64,000 nt of DNA, taken from Polyangiaceae bacterium (GTDB taxonomy: Bacteria; Myxococcota_A; Polyangia; Polyangiales; Polyangiaceae). Position 1 is the stretch's first letter, and every line of letters starts with the position of its first letter. Of the stretch, positions 36,019 to 45,462 are shown piece after piece. Where the stretch lies: positions 186,001-250,000 of the forward strand of contig JADJYE010000003.1 in the NCBI GenBank assembly GCA_016719945.1, read 5' to 3'. The position numbers were made by a program, and so were the translations under genes. The notes under the pieces were generated by a model. It was not told the DNA's origin, did not search any database, and worked only from the letters and a program-made list of their open reading frames with translations.

Positions 36019-36836
36019 GGCGAGACCTTGCCCGTCACCTTGACGGTGCCTTCGCCGACGTCGGTAGCCTGGGAGACGATCAACACCACCAGACCGACCG
36101 CCGCGACGCTCCCCGCTGCGACCCAGAACCAGGGGCTCTCGTAGAACGCTTTGTCCCCCGGCGCCTCGGGGGCGCTGGTGCGGGCGCCGAGCAGCGCGTC
36201 CCGGCGTGGCCCTGGGCCCTTCGCGCTCGAGCCGTCCGGCAGCGCCGCCACGACGGAGGTCGCGCCGTCGCTCGAGCCCTCGCCCTCGTCCTCGACGAGC
36301 ACAGCGACCGCGCGCGCGACGGTCGCCCACGCGGTGACCGGCGGCTCGCCCGTCGGGGTCGCGTCGAGCCGGGTCGGCTCGACGAACAGCGCCGGCTTGC
36401 CATCGATCTGGGCGACGCGCACCACGCGGACCGTCGTCGCCGCGCCCTCGCGGCCCACGAGCACCAGCGCCGTGATGCCGAGCTCGTCGGCGAGCGCCGC
36501 GGCGAGCACGCCGCTCGACGCGCCCTCGAGCGTGGCGGTCAGCCCTTGGCGCAGCTCGGCCACGCGCTTCGGGCCCGCCTCCACGCCCGGATCGCCTCCG
36601 CACAGCGCGCGCGCCGAGCCCTCGTCGACATCGGGCCTCAGCCCCTCGAGCCGATAGACCTCCCGCGCGAGCTCCCGACACGAGCGGCCGAGCTCCTCGT
36701 CGGGCGGACCGGGCGCGACCACCGCGACGCCGCGCGGCGCCGCGGGGGTGGAGACCGGCCCGCTCGGCTGCGCGTGCGCTGCGGGCGGAGCCACCGCGCT
36801 GAGCACGAGCAACGACGTCAAGGCCGCGAGGCGCAC
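36015..36836 (-). CDS. Exported membrane-anchored protein of unknown function
   Basis: A 273-aa protein with GTG start. It has a signal peptide (LAALTSLLVLSAVAPPAAHA) and a domain with a Rossmann-like alternation (RSCRELAREVYRLEGLRPDV, ALADELGITALVLVGREGAA, TTVRVVRVAQIDGKPALFVE). A Ser/Pro linker and a C-terminal helix (FWVAAGSVAAVGLVVLIVSQ) complete it. Many Myxococcota have such proteins next to MA-type peptidases. It is the first gene of a three-gene overlapping operon. No function is assigned. Confidence 0.68.
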   Translation of the reverse strand: MRLAALTSLLVLSAVAPPAAHAQPSGPVSTPAAPRGVAVVAPGPPDEELGRSCRELAREVYRLEGLRPDVDEGSARALCGGDPGVEAGPKRVAELRQGLTATLEGASSGVLAAALADELGITALVLVGREGAATTVRVVRVAQIDGKPALFVEPTRLDATPTGEPPVTAWATVARAVAVLVEDEGEGSSDGATSVVAALPDGSSAKGPGPRRDALLGARTSAPEAPGDKAFYESPWFWVAAGSVAAVGLVVLIVSQATDVGEGTVKVTGKVSP

Positions 36837-36898
36837 CCCCAAACCGTAGCAGAAAGACCCGCCACGCTCCCGCGAGCGAGGATCGCTCCCCGAGGGAG

Positions 36899-38035
36899 TC
36901 ACGCGAGGGGCCGTTCGAAGACGCGGTACGTCTTGTACACCCGGCCACCCATCAGCTTGATCGCGACGTTGATGGGGGCGTTGTCCTCGACGGTCCACGA
37001 CAGCTCCGCGTCGGTCATCCCGAGCAGGTGCGCCGACCGGTTCATCGCGACGAACAGGTACGCGGAGAGCCCGCCATACTTGCGAATCGCGCGGAACTTC
37101 TTCTTGATGCCGAGGATGTAGAGCCGACCGCTGGTGGGCCCTCGCACCTTGAGCCGGTAGAGCAGCTTCACGATCTCGGCCGGGCCCAGCTTCCCGCGAA
37201 AATCGCGGATCAGCTCGTTGAGGTTCGGCAGGCCCATCGCCACCGCGACTGGCTGCCCGTCGATCGACACGATGCGGGTGATCTCCGGCAAGAGCACCAG
37301 CTTCAGATCCTGCGCTGCCTTCTCGAGCTCGCTCTTCGTCGCCGGGACGAACCCCCAGTTGTCGCTCCACGCGTCGTTGAAGATGTCCATGATGATGGCG
37401 AGCTCGTTCGAGACGTCGTTCGGGTTCACCTGGCGCACCTGCACCTCGGGCATGGCGGCGATCTCGTCGTGCGCTCGCTGCGCCCGGATCGGGACCTCGC
37501 CCGGCGTGTAGCGCCACGCGTAGAAGTCCTTGAGCTTGGTGAGGCCGGCTCGCTCGATCAGGCCCGCCTGATAGGGCCGGTGGTGCGGCATCATGATCAT
37601 CGGCGGCCTGTCGAAGCCGTCGACCAGGCAGCCGAGCTCCTCGTTGATGCTGAGGCTGAAGGGGCCTCGCAGCTTCTTCATGCCCCGTGACTTCAGCCAG
37701 CGCCCCGCCTCATCGAGCAGCTGGGCGGCGACCTCGGGATCGTCGATGGTGTCGAGGTACCCGAAGAACCACGCCTCGTCCTGATGGCGTCTGAGGTGCT
37801 CGTGGTCGATCTGGGCCGTGATCCTCCCGACCGGCCGACCGTCGCGGTAGGCGACCCAGGCCGTCCCCTCGGCGTGCTCGAAGAACGGGTTCTTCTTGGG
37901 ATCGAGCTTGTCCGAGATCTCGAGATCGAGCGGCCGAACATACGAGGGATCTCCCTCATAGATGCCGTCCACCACGTCCAAGAAGTCGCGGAGGCGACGT
38001 TTGTCCTTGCCCAGCTCGCGGATTTCGACCGGCAT
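36899..38035 (-). CDS. YghO-like double-GNAT N-acyltransferase
   Basis: A 378-aa soluble protein. The first half has FFEHAEGTAWVAYRDGRPVG, RITAQIDHEH, KKLRGPFSLSINEELGCLVD and GFDRPPMIMMPHHRPYQ; the second half has WSDNWGFVPATKSELEKAA, VAVAMGLPNLNEL and LYILGIKKKFRAIRKYGG. This is the YghO-like branch of the GNAT superfamily. To my knowledge the bacterial ceramide synthase belongs to a similar GNAT group, so N-acylation of a sphingoid base is a possible but unproven role. It is monocistronic, divergent from the following operon. Confidence 0.75.
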   Translation of the reverse strand: MPVEIRELGKDKRRLRDFLDVVDGIYEGDPSYVRPLDLEISDKLDPKKNPFFEHAEGTAWVAYRDGRPVGRITAQIDHEHLRRHQDEAWFFGYLDTIDDPEVAAQLLDEAGRWLKSRGMKKLRGPFSLSINEELGCLVDGFDRPPMIMMPHHRPYQAGLIERAGLTKLKDFYAWRYTPGEVPIRAQRAHDEIAAMPEVQVRQVNPNDVSNELAIIMDIFNDAWSDNWGFVPATKSELEKAAQDLKLVLLPEITRIVSIDGQPVAVAMGLPNLNELIRDFRGKLGPAEIVKLLYRLKVRGPTSGRLYILGIKKKFRAIRKYGGLSAYLFVAMNRSAHLLGMTDAELSWTVEDNAPINVAIKLMGGRVYKTYRVFERPLA

Positions 38036-38080
38036 CGTCTGCGGGCTTAGCCAAAGGCCCTTGCGGCGGCAATGTCGTGG

Positions 38081-38086
38081 TATGAG
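38081..38086 (+). promoter_or_regulatory. Candidate -10 element of the six-gene operon
   Basis: TATGAG preceded by TGG (extended -10 pattern) lies 12 nt before the ATG at 38099. Transcription would begin about 38092, giving a very short or absent 5' leader. This argues against the in-frame ATG at 38072, which would lie upstream of the element. Confidence 0.3.
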
Positions 38087-38098
38087 CGCTCAAAGATC

Positions 38099-40216
38099 AT
38101 GAGCGACGCTTCGGTCACGGCGGACGCCGCGTATCCCGCGGCCGCGCTCGGCGCTTTCGCCGAGACGCTCCTGCGCGGAAAGCGCGTGGGGGTGCTGGGA
38201 GACGCGACGACCCCCCTCGGTGAGGAGCTCCTCTCTCGCGGGGCCCGGCTCGTCCACGTCTACGATCCCGATCCGGGGCGCCTGGCGATCGCCGCCGCGC
38301 ACGCGCGCAGCCTTGCCCAGGGCAGGCCGAGCGACGGGCGCGGCCTGCGCCCGATCCTCGCGCAATACGCCGACGATCTGGGCGTACGCGACGGCGCGTT
38401 CGACGTCGTGCTCGTCTCCGACCTCAGCCTGTTCGACGATCCGCTCGAGGTCATTCGACGCGCCCGCAGGCTGGTGTCGCCGTCGGGCGTCTTCATCGTG
38501 GCCTCTCCCAACCCCGAGGCGAAGCGCTTCTTGCTGCCGCCGAGCGGCTCGCTCGACGGCGCGCTCGGCTACTACGAGCTGTTCGACGCCGTGTCGCTCC
38601 AGTTCCCCGAGGTGAAGATGCTCGGGCAGGCGCCGTTCGTCGGGTACTCGATCGTCGACTTCTCCGAGACCGACCCCGACGTCTCCGTCGACACGTCTCT
38701 GCTCGAGGAGCCCGAGGCCCCCGAGTGGTACGTGGTCGTCGCCAGCGATGGCCGGGTCGACGTCGACCCGTACGCGCTGATCGAGATCCCGATGGTCGAC
38801 GTCGCTCGTATGGGCGCGCCCGACCCCGTCACGTTGCCGCTCATCCCCGGAGCTCCCTTTTATGGCTCGGCAGGGCATGGCTCGGCCGGGGCGGGCGCCG
38901 CGCTCCCCGAGCCGCCGCCTTCCGGGCCGAGCGACGCCGAGGTCGCGCTCACCGAGGCTCGCACGCGCATCTCGGTCCTCGTCACCGAGAACGAGACGCT
39001 CCGCGAGCAGCTGAAAGACAAGACGCGCGCCGAGCGCGCCGCAGCAGAGTCGAGCTTCCGCGCCCAGGAGCTCGAGGCCGAGCTCGGCGAGGCGAGGCGG
39101 CGCGTGAGCGAGCTGTCGCGCGAGCTCGAGTCCCAGATCGCGCGCGTCGAAGAGCAAGACGCGATCGTGCAGCGCCTCGAGGCGGAGATCGATCACGAGC
39201 GCCGCGACCGTGAGGCTCGCCGCGCTGACATCGAGCGCGCGGCGGCGCTCGAGCGTGAGCTCCACGGGTCGCGCCGTCGCGTCGCGGAGCTCGAGGCCCA
39301 GGTCGCCGCGCTCGAGCCCCCCACGCTCCGCTCCAAGGAGCTCCAGCAGCAGCGGCTGCTCGCGCTGGAGTCGCAGCGCGACGAGCTGGCAGCGCGTGAG
39401 CGGGAGCTCACCGCGCGGGTCGGCGAGCTCGAGCGGCGGGCGCGCGAGCTCGACGAGCGCGGTCGCGAGGCCGACGTGAAGGCCCAGCGCCTCGAGGCGC
39501 GTCGTCGCGAGCTGGAAGAGCAAGCGCGCGACCTCGAGCGTTCGCTCGCCGCCGCGCGCCGCGAGGCGGCCCAGGCGACGTCGCGGCTCGCCGAGCTCGA
39601 CGCCCGGTCCGAGGCCGCGCTGGTCGAGCTCGCGACGGAGCGCGAGCGCCTCGCCGAGGAGCGCGGGAAGGTCCTGCCGCTCGAGCAAGAGGTCAGCGCC
39701 CTCGAGGCAGCCCTGCGCGACCGTGGGCGCGAGATCGCTCGTGTCCAGCGCGAGCTGCGCGAGACCGAGCAGGTCGGCCGCGAGCTCTTGTTCGAGGTCG
39801 AGCGCCTCACGGGGCGCGGCGTGCCCGGCGCCGGCTCGACCGGCGGCGGCTCTTCGAGCGCGGGGCCGCGCGAAGGCGCGGCGGGCGGCGAGCGAGCTTC
39901 GGGTGGGGCACACCAGCTCGCTGATCGCGCGGCGCGCGCCGAGGCCGACCTGATGGCGGCCAACTGGAAGATCGCGAAGCTCGAGCGCGAGGTGTCTCAG
40001 AGCGCGCAAGCCGCGCCCGACGCCGTCGCACGCGAGCTGTCGATCGCCCTCGCCGCGGCCCAACGGGAGATCGCGCTGCTGCGCGGTCCCGCAGGCTACG
40101 ACGAGGCGTTCCTGCGCACGCACGCTCCGCCGGTCGGCGCCGCGCCCGCCATCGAGGACGCGATCCTGCTGGGTCAGCTCGAGCGCCAGCGCGCAGGTCA
40201 GCTCGAGCGGCCATGA
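38099..40216 (+). CDS. Methyltransferase-like domain fused to a long coiled coil
   Basis: A 705-aa protein from the ATG at 38099. Residues about 20-165 have a class I methyltransferase-like Rossmann layout: GKRVGVLGDATTPLGEELL, a strand ending in HVYDPDPGR, GAFDVVLVSDLSLFDDPLEV and LVSPSGVFIVASPNPEAK. The SAM-binding GxGxG motif is not preserved (GDATTPLGE), so it may be a pseudo-enzyme. Residues about 275-660 are a nearly continuous Glu/Arg/Ala/Leu coiled coil with a short Gly/Ser break (GAGSTGGGSSSAG). The architecture recalls myxobacterial polarity or cytoskeletal scaffolds such as AglZ (pseudo-receiver plus coiled coil). First gene of a six-gene operon. Confidence 0.78.
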   Translation: MSDASVTADAAYPAAALGAFAETLLRGKRVGVLGDATTPLGEELLSRGARLVHVYDPDPGRLAIAAAHARSLAQGRPSDGRGLRPILAQYADDLGVRDGAFDVVLVSDLSLFDDPLEVIRRARRLVSPSGVFIVASPNPEAKRFLLPPSGSLDGALGYYELFDAVSLQFPEVKMLGQAPFVGYSIVDFSETDPDVSVDTSLLEEPEAPEWYVVVASDGRVDVDPYALIEIPMVDVARMGAPDPVTLPLIPGAPFYGSAGHGSAGAGAALPEPPPSGPSDAEVALTEARTRISVLVTENETLREQLKDKTRAERAAAESSFRAQELEAELGEARRRVSELSRELESQIARVEEQDAIVQRLEAEIDHERRDREARRADIERAAALERELHGSRRRVAELEAQVAALEPPTLRSKELQQQRLLALESQRDELAARERELTARVGELERRARELDERGREADVKAQRLEARRRELEEQARDLERSLAAARREAAQATSRLAELDARSEAALVELATERERLAEERGKVLPLEQEVSALEAALRDRGREIARVQRELRETEQVGRELLFEVERLTGRGVPGAGSTGGGSSSAGPREGAAGGERASGGAHQLADRAARAEADLMAANWKIAKLEREVSQSAQAAPDAVARELSIALAAAQREIALLRGPAGYDEAFLRTHAPPVGAAPAIEDAILLGQLERQRAGQLERP

Positions 40217-43200
40217 GGTCGCGCGGGCTCGTCGCCGCCGCCGCGCTCGCGCTGGCGCTGGCCGGCGCAGGCTGCGCGGCGACGGTCCAGGCCCCGGTCG
40301 ATCCGGTCGCGGCCGCGCGCCGCGACGCCGCCGACTCGAGCGACGGCGAGCTGCTCGGTCGCTGGCTCCTCACCGAGCTGGTCGCTCCAGGCGGGAGCGC
40401 CCAGCACGCCCGCGATGCTCGGGCCCGCCTCGACGGCCCGGCGAAGGGCGACAAGGGTGTGTACGCGTCCCTCGCGCGAGGCCTCGACGACGAGGCGCAC
40501 GGCGCGATGACCGCGGCGGCGTCGGCGTATCTGTCGGCGCTCGACGCCGCTAGCGTCCACGACGGACCCGAGCGCGAGATCTTGGCGTGGTTCGCCGCGA
40601 CGAGGCTCATCGGGCTCCGCGGCGACGTCGCCAACCTGTGGAGGTCCGCCAGGCCGACCGTCCTTCGACTGGTCGACCAGCCGTCGCAGGTCGGGCCGTG
40701 GGCCCGAGCGCAGCTGGTCGACTGGTGGCACTACGAAGAGCGGCGCACCTCGGGCGTCGCGGCCAAGCTGCTCGACGCACAGCTCGTCGAGAAGCTCGGG
40801 TGCCTCACGAACGCCCGCTTCGCCGGGCCGTTCGGGCGCGCGGTGAGCCGCGACGTGGTGACCGTGTTCGACGCCGAGCAGCCCGGCGTCTGGCCCCTCA
40901 CGTTCCCTGGCCACCCCTCGCGAGCCGAGGCGCCTCGCGTCCTCGCGGCCGATGGCGCGCCCGGCGGCTGCGTGCTGAAGGCGTCGGAGACGACGGGCGG
41001 CGGCGTCCACTACGTCGAGACCTTCTTCGAGCTAGACCACGCGGCGGACGTGGTACTCAGCGTCAGGCTCGCTTGGTCGGTGAGGGTCGATGACAGCGAG
41101 GTGCTCGCGCACGACCCGCGTGACTTCGGCTCGAAGATGTCGAGCGACGTCGCTCTGCGCCTCGGACCTGGCCGTCATCGTGTCGTCGCGCGCCTCGTGT
41201 CCCCGGAGACGGTGATCCGCCTGACCGATCTCGGGGGTCGGCCCCTCGGCGTCGCGTCGAGCGCCGACCCGTCGAAGCCCATCGCCCTCGAGCCGCCACG
41301 CGTCCTGCCGAGCCGCCACCCGCTCGCGCCGTTCTTCGCGTCTTCCGGCGTGAAGCTCCCGCGCGGCGTCGTCGCGCCGGCCTCTGCGCTCGACGCGCAG
41401 GCGCCCGTGCTCCGGTTCATGGCGGCCGAGCTGGCGCACCTCGAGCAACAGCACGACGTGGCGACGGTCTTCATGGAGCCGCTCGTCAAAGAGCCCACCC
41501 GCGCGACGCCGATCGCGCTCGCGCACGCGGCGATGTACATCGCCGAAGATCCCATCTTCGCGCAAAACGACGCGCGCGATCTCGCGCTCGACTTCCGCCG
41601 GCGCGCCGTCGACAAGGACGCGAGGCTCTGGTTCCCCCAGCTCTGGCTCATGCTCGACGCCGCGACGAAGCAGGGCGAAAAGGACCAGCTCGCGCCCCTC
41701 GCGCAGCTCGCCATCGATTTCCCCGAGGTCGCGACGGTGGGCAAGGCGCTCGCCGAGATCTACTCCCGCCTCGGCTACGTCCCCGAGCACAAGCGCACCG
41801 TCGTCGAGCTCGCGAAGCGGTTCCCGGAGGACCTCGACATCCTCAGGTCGTACGTCACGGTCCTCGACGAGGAAGGCAAGCGCGCCGCGGCCGACGATAT
41901 CGCGAAGCGGATCCTCACGCTGCAGCCCGACTCCTCGATCACGGTGGAGCGCGCCATCGCCAAGAGCGATTTCGTCGAGGCCGCGCGGCTGCTCGGCGAG
42001 CTCGCCGAGCAGACCGAGGGGCAGACGAAGAAGGCGCTGCTCAAGCGGGTCGCCGAGCTCCTGGTGCGCTCGGGCAAGAAGCCGGAGACGCTGGCCGATC
42101 TCGAGCGCGCGCTCGCCGACGATCCGACGAGCGGCCCCCAGAACCTCTCCCTCGCGGACGCGCGCCTCGCGGGCGGCGACCACGCCGCGCTGCGCGCCGC
42201 GCTCGCGCACGCGCTGCGCGTCGGCGTCGACGCGTCCGAGCTGCGCAGCGCGCTCGAGCTCGTCGACGGCGTGACCGAGCTCGAGCCGTTTCGCCTCGAT
42301 CCGCTGGAGGCGATCCGCGAGTTCGAACAGAGCGGCGCCGCGGCGCGGGGGCTCGCGAAGACCAAGGGTGGGACCGCGACCCGCGTCCTCGACTACGCCG
42401 CCGTGTGGGTCCACGCCGACGGGTCCGCCCGCATGCTCGAGCACGAGATCTTGTGCATGCAATCGGCAGAGGCCATCGTCGAGCACACCGAGCAGAAGAT
42501 CCCGCGCGGCAAGCTGCTCAGGATGCGCGTCATCTCCAAGGACGGGGCCATCCACGAGCCCGAGATCGTCGCCGACAAGCCCACGGCCACGATGGCCCCG
42601 CTCGGCGTCGGTGACTACATCGAGACCGAGACGGTCTACGAGTTTCAGAGCGACGGCAACGGCGGCGCATCCTACGTGAGCCCGCGCTGGTTCTTCCGCG
42701 AGGAGCGCATCGACTACCACCGGAGCGAGTTTTTGGTCATCGCGCCGACGAACAAGCCCGTCGTGGTCGAGACGACGGGTAACGTCACGCCGCCGAAGAT
42801 CGAGCAGCTGGGACCCTTCACCGTGCGGCGCTGGCGAATGGACGACACGCCCGCCGTGAAGACCGAGCCCAACAGCGCCCCCATCGCAGAGTTTCTCCCG
42901 TCGGTGCGCGCGGGGTGGGGCGTCAGCCAAGCTACCCTCCTGTCGAAGCTCGCCGACGCCTGGATCAGCTACGAGTCCGCCGACCCTCGGCTCGTGCGCA
43001 TCGCGAAGACCGTGGTCACCGCCGGCGCCCCGCTCGACAAGCAGGAGGCCGAGCTCGCGAAGATCCCGCCGGTGGAGCGCGCGCGCCGGCTCTACCGCTG
43101 GGTGCTCGACAACATCGAGCCCTCGCGCGAGTCGGACCCCCGCCGCATCGTGGTGGGCAAGAGCGGCAATCGCCTCGAGGCGTTCCTGTACCTCTCTCGG

Positions 43201-44103
43201 CTCGCCGGCGTCGACGCGCGCCCCGCCGTCGTCCAAGATCGCTTGAGGCCCCCGCCCATCGGGCCCTTCGCCGAGGCCGAGCTGTTCAACGACATCGCGG
43301 TGGCGATCCCGACGGGGCAGGGGACAGACGTGTGGACCGTCGTCGCCGAGAAGTACGCTCCGTTCGGCTATCTCCCGAGCTCGCTGCGTGGCCAGCCGGC
43401 GGTGATCCTGCGCGAGGGCCTGCCGCGGGTCGTCACGGGCACCGGCGGCCCACCCGACGGGGTCGCTCACCACGGCAAGGCGGTCCTCGCCACCGATGGC
43501 TCGGCCCGCCTGTCGCTCAAGCAGAGCTACACGGGCCGGCTGGCGATCGTGCTCCGCGAGGAGATCCAGAAGCTCTCCGACGACGACAAGCTCAGGGTCG
43601 CCGTCGAGTCCCAGCTGCTCGCCGGCGCGTTGCCCGGCGCTCGGCTCGCCGACCTGAAGGTGGTCGGGCTGACCGACCTCGACGCCCCGCTCGTGCTCGA
43701 GCTCGAGGTCGAGGTGTCGTCGTTCGCGCAGAAGGGGCAGGGCGTCCTGGTGGTGCCGCCGCCGTTCACGGCGACCACTGGCTTCGGCCAGCTCGCCGCC
43801 CTCGAGAAGCGCGAGACCCCCCTGATGTTCCCTGGCGGCGCCGCGCTCCGCATCGAGGTCGACATCACCATCGAGCTGCCCAAGGGCGCGACCACCGACG
43901 CGCCTCCCGCCGCGCAGAAGAAGGTCGACGACAACCGCATGTTCTCCGTCGATGACAGCGCGCGCGCAGGCGCCTACGTCGTCAAGCGGGTGATCGATCT
44001 GCCCGCCGGGCGCGTCCAGCCCTCGAGCTATCCGGCCTTCGTCGACTTCGCGCGCGCCGCGGACGAGGCGCTCCATCGAGACATCGTCGTAAGGCTGCCA
44101 TGA
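40213..44103 (+). CDS. Large DUF3857 / transglutaminase-like lipoprotein
   Basis: A 1296-aa lipoprotein (lipobox LAGAGC, Cys21). The first about 650 residues contain helical TPR-like stretches (VAEIYSRLGYVPEHKRTVVE-like, RILTLQPDSSITVERAIAKS). Residues about 730-900 match DUF3857 (LRMRVISKDGAIHEPEIVAD, GDYIETETVYEF). Then comes a transglutaminase-like segment (RARRLYRWVLDNIEPSRES, EAFLYLSRLAGVDARPAV) in which the usual GDCxD is GNRLE, so the catalytic Cys is missing. The remaining about 250 residues are beta-rich. It overlaps the coiled-coil gene and folB by 4 nt each. A role in envelope or polysaccharide binding is possible. Confidence 0.82.
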   Translation: MRSRGLVAAAALALALAGAGCAATVQAPVDPVAAARRDAADSSDGELLGRWLLTELVAPGGSAQHARDARARLDGPAKGDKGVYASLARGLDDEAHGAMTAAASAYLSALDAASVHDGPEREILAWFAATRLIGLRGDVANLWRSARPTVLRLVDQPSQVGPWARAQLVDWWHYEERRTSGVAAKLLDAQLVEKLGCLTNARFAGPFGRAVSRDVVTVFDAEQPGVWPLTFPGHPSRAEAPRVLAADGAPGGCVLKASETTGGGVHYVETFFELDHAADVVLSVRLAWSVRVDDSEVLAHDPRDFGSKMSSDVALRLGPGRHRVVARLVSPETVIRLTDLGGRPLGVASSADPSKPIALEPPRVLPSRHPLAPFFASSGVKLPRGVVAPASALDAQAPVLRFMAAELAHLEQQHDVATVFMEPLVKEPTRATPIALAHAAMYIAEDPIFAQNDARDLALDFRRRAVDKDARLWFPQLWLMLDAATKQGEKDQLAPLAQLAIDFPEVATVGKALAEIYSRLGYVPEHKRTVVELAKRFPEDLDILRSYVTVLDEEGKRAAADDIAKRILTLQPDSSITVERAIAKSDFVEAARLLGELAEQTEGQTKKALLKRVAELLVRSGKKPETLADLERALADDPTSGPQNLSLADARLAGGDHAALRAALAHALRVGVDASELRSALELVDGVTELEPFRLDPLEAIREFEQSGAAARGLAKTKGGTATRVLDYAAVWVHADGSARMLEHEILCMQSAEAIVEHTEQKIPRGKLLRMRVISKDGAIHEPEIVADKPTATMAPLGVGDYIETETVYEFQSDGNGGASYVSPRWFFREERIDYHRSEFLVIAPTNKPVVVETTGNVTPPKIEQLGPFTVRRWRMDDTPAVKTEPNSAPIAEFLPSVRAGWGVSQATLLSKLADAWISYESADPRLVRIAKTVVTAGAPLDKQEAELAKIPPVERARRLYRWVLDNIEPSRESDPRRIVVGKSGNRLEAFLYLSRLAGVDARPAVVQDRLRPPPIGPFAEAELFNDIAVAIPTGQGTDVWTVVAEKYAPFGYLPSSLRGQPAVILREGLPRVVTGTGGPPDGVAHHGKAVLATDGSARLSLKQSYTGRLAIVLREEIQKLSDDDKLRVAVESQLLAGALPGARLADLKVVGLTDLDAPLVLELEVEVSSFAQKGQGVLVVPPPFTATTGFGQLAALEKRETPLMFPGGAALRIEVDITIELPKGATTDAPPAAQKKVDDNRMFSVDDSARAGAYVVKRVIDLPAGRVQPSSYPAFVDFARAADEALHRDIVVRLP

Positions 44104-44486
44104 CCCGCCTCAAGACCTACAAGATGCACCTGGAAGGCATCCGCTTCCGAGGCCGGCACGGCGCCTCGAAGGCCGAGCGCGGCTTGCCCCAAGACTTCGT
44201 CGCGAACGTCGACCTCGAGCTCCCCCTCTCCGCGCTCCCGCGGGGCGACAGCCTGCGCAACGTCTACGACTACGGCAAGCTCTCGCAGCTCGTCGTAGAC
44301 CTCGGCACGACGACCAGCTTCAAGCTCCTCGAGACGCTCGCGGAGCGCCTGGTCACGCGCATCCTCGAGGAGTCCCCCGCGCTCTCCGTCTCGGTCCGCA
44401 TCAAGAAGTTCGGCCCGCCCACGCCGGTGAGCGTCGACGCCGCGTCGATCGAGCTCTTCGGGGTTCGGTCCGACAAGGGGGGCTGA
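44100..44486 (+). CDS. folB: Dihydroneopterin aldolase
   Basis: Converts 7,8-dihydroneopterin to 6-hydroxymethyl-dihydropterin in folate synthesis. At 128 aa it has the family length. Motifs: IRFRGRHGASKAERGLPQDF (substrate-binding Glu/Gln region), NVYDYGKL, LLETLAERL and the C-terminal IKKFGPPTP with the catalytic Lys. AAGG 5 nt before the ATG; ATGA overlap with the upstream gene. No other folate gene is near. Confidence 0.9.
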   Translation: MTRLKTYKMHLEGIRFRGRHGASKAERGLPQDFVANVDLELPLSALPRGDSLRNVYDYGKLSQLVVDLGTTTSFKLLETLAERLVTRILEESPALSVSVRIKKFGPPTPVSVDAASIELFGVRSDKGG

Positions 44487-45449
44487 TTGGGCGGTTCGGC
44501 GGGCCAGGGGCCCCGTCGATCGCTGCTGTTCTGGGTCCGCATCGTCCTCGGCGTAGGCGGGCTCGTCGCGCTCATCGTGATCGTGCGCAGCGTCGGGCTC
44601 GAGGTCCTCATCCAGACCCTGCGCCCAGCGCTCTCGTACCTCCCGCTGCTCTGCGCGCTCGAGCTGGGGCGCTACGCTTCCGAGGCGGTCGGGGCTTACC
44701 TCGCGCTCGGCTCTCGCGCGTCGCTCATCCCCAAGGCCACGTTGTTCCGAGCCAACCTCATCGGCGCGTCGATCGCCAACCTCGCGCCGGCACCTCGGCT
44801 CGTCAACGAGACCATCAAGGCCACGCTGATCGCGCCCTACGTCGGCGCGTCGGTCGCGACCTCGGTCGGCGTCACCATCCAGGCCGCGACCCTGCTGTCG
44901 GTCGGCCTCTTCTCGTTGCCTTGCGCCCTCGCCGTGCTCTTCATGGCCGGCGTCTCGTTCTGGTTCTGGGCCATCGTCATCCACGGCGTGGCGCTCGTCG
45001 CGGTCGGCCTCGCGCTGCGCGCCGCGACGCGCGCGAAGGGGCCGCTCACCTGGCTCGCCGCCCGCTTCCCGCGGCTCGCTCCCGGCGCCGAAGCGTTCAC
45101 CGAGCACCCCACCGAGGTCGGCCTGTGGGCCGTCGGGCCGACCGCCGCCCTCATGGGCAACCGCGGGTTCCAGGCCCTGCAGCTCGGCGTCGCCTCCGCG
45201 GCGGTCGGCATCGACGCCGGCATCGTTCAGGGCCTCGCGGCGCAGGGCGTCCACTTGGTCGCGAACGCAGTCGGGGTGCTCGTCCCCGCTGGCCTCGGGA
45301 CGACCGACGGCGCCTTCACGCTCGCCGCCGACCTGTTCTCGACCGACACCGCGAGGGCGACCAGCGTCGCGCTGCTCATGCGCATCACGCAGCTCATTTG
45401 GCTGGGCGTGGGTAGCATCGTGCTGTTCGTCGGGACAAAGAGGGCGTAA
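44487..45449 (+). CDS. Lysylphosphatidylglycerol synthase/flippase-like membrane protein
   Basis: A 320-aa integral membrane protein of the LPG-synthase transmembrane-domain type (UPF0104, YbhN/AglD-like). The TTG start follows the folB stop directly. About eight hydrophobic helices; conserved features include the N-terminal VLGVGGLVALIVIVRSVGLE, RANLIGASIANLAPAP and the C-terminal GVLVPAGLGTTDGAFTLAA. Members without the synthase half are thought to move lipids or lipid-linked sugars. The substrate is unknown. Confidence 0.82.
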   Translation: MGGSAGQGPRRSLLFWVRIVLGVGGLVALIVIVRSVGLEVLIQTLRPALSYLPLLCALELGRYASEAVGAYLALGSRASLIPKATLFRANLIGASIANLAPAPRLVNETIKATLIAPYVGASVATSVGVTIQAATLLSVGLFSLPCALAVLFMAGVSFWFWAIVIHGVALVAVGLALRAATRAKGPLTWLAARFPRLAPGAEAFTEHPTEVGLWAVGPTAALMGNRGFQALQLGVASAAVGIDAGIVQGLAAQGVHLVANAVGVLVPAGLGTTDGAFTLAADLFSTDTARATSVALLMRITQLIWLGVGSIVLFVGTKRA

Positions 45450-45462
45450 GCGAGACGCAGCA

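Noticed and set aside
38090..40123. A minus-strand frame of 677 codons opposite the coiled-coil gene.
   Set aside because: The periodic Leu/Arg pattern is the mirror of the coiled-coil codons; no start context and no motifs.
41032..44076. A minus-strand open frame of 1014 codons opposite the DUF3857 lipoprotein gene.
   Set aside because: Its translation is Arg/Glu/Leu-rich without any known motif, typical of the antisense frame of GC-rich genes. The plus-strand protein has a lipobox, domain motifs and coupled neighbours.
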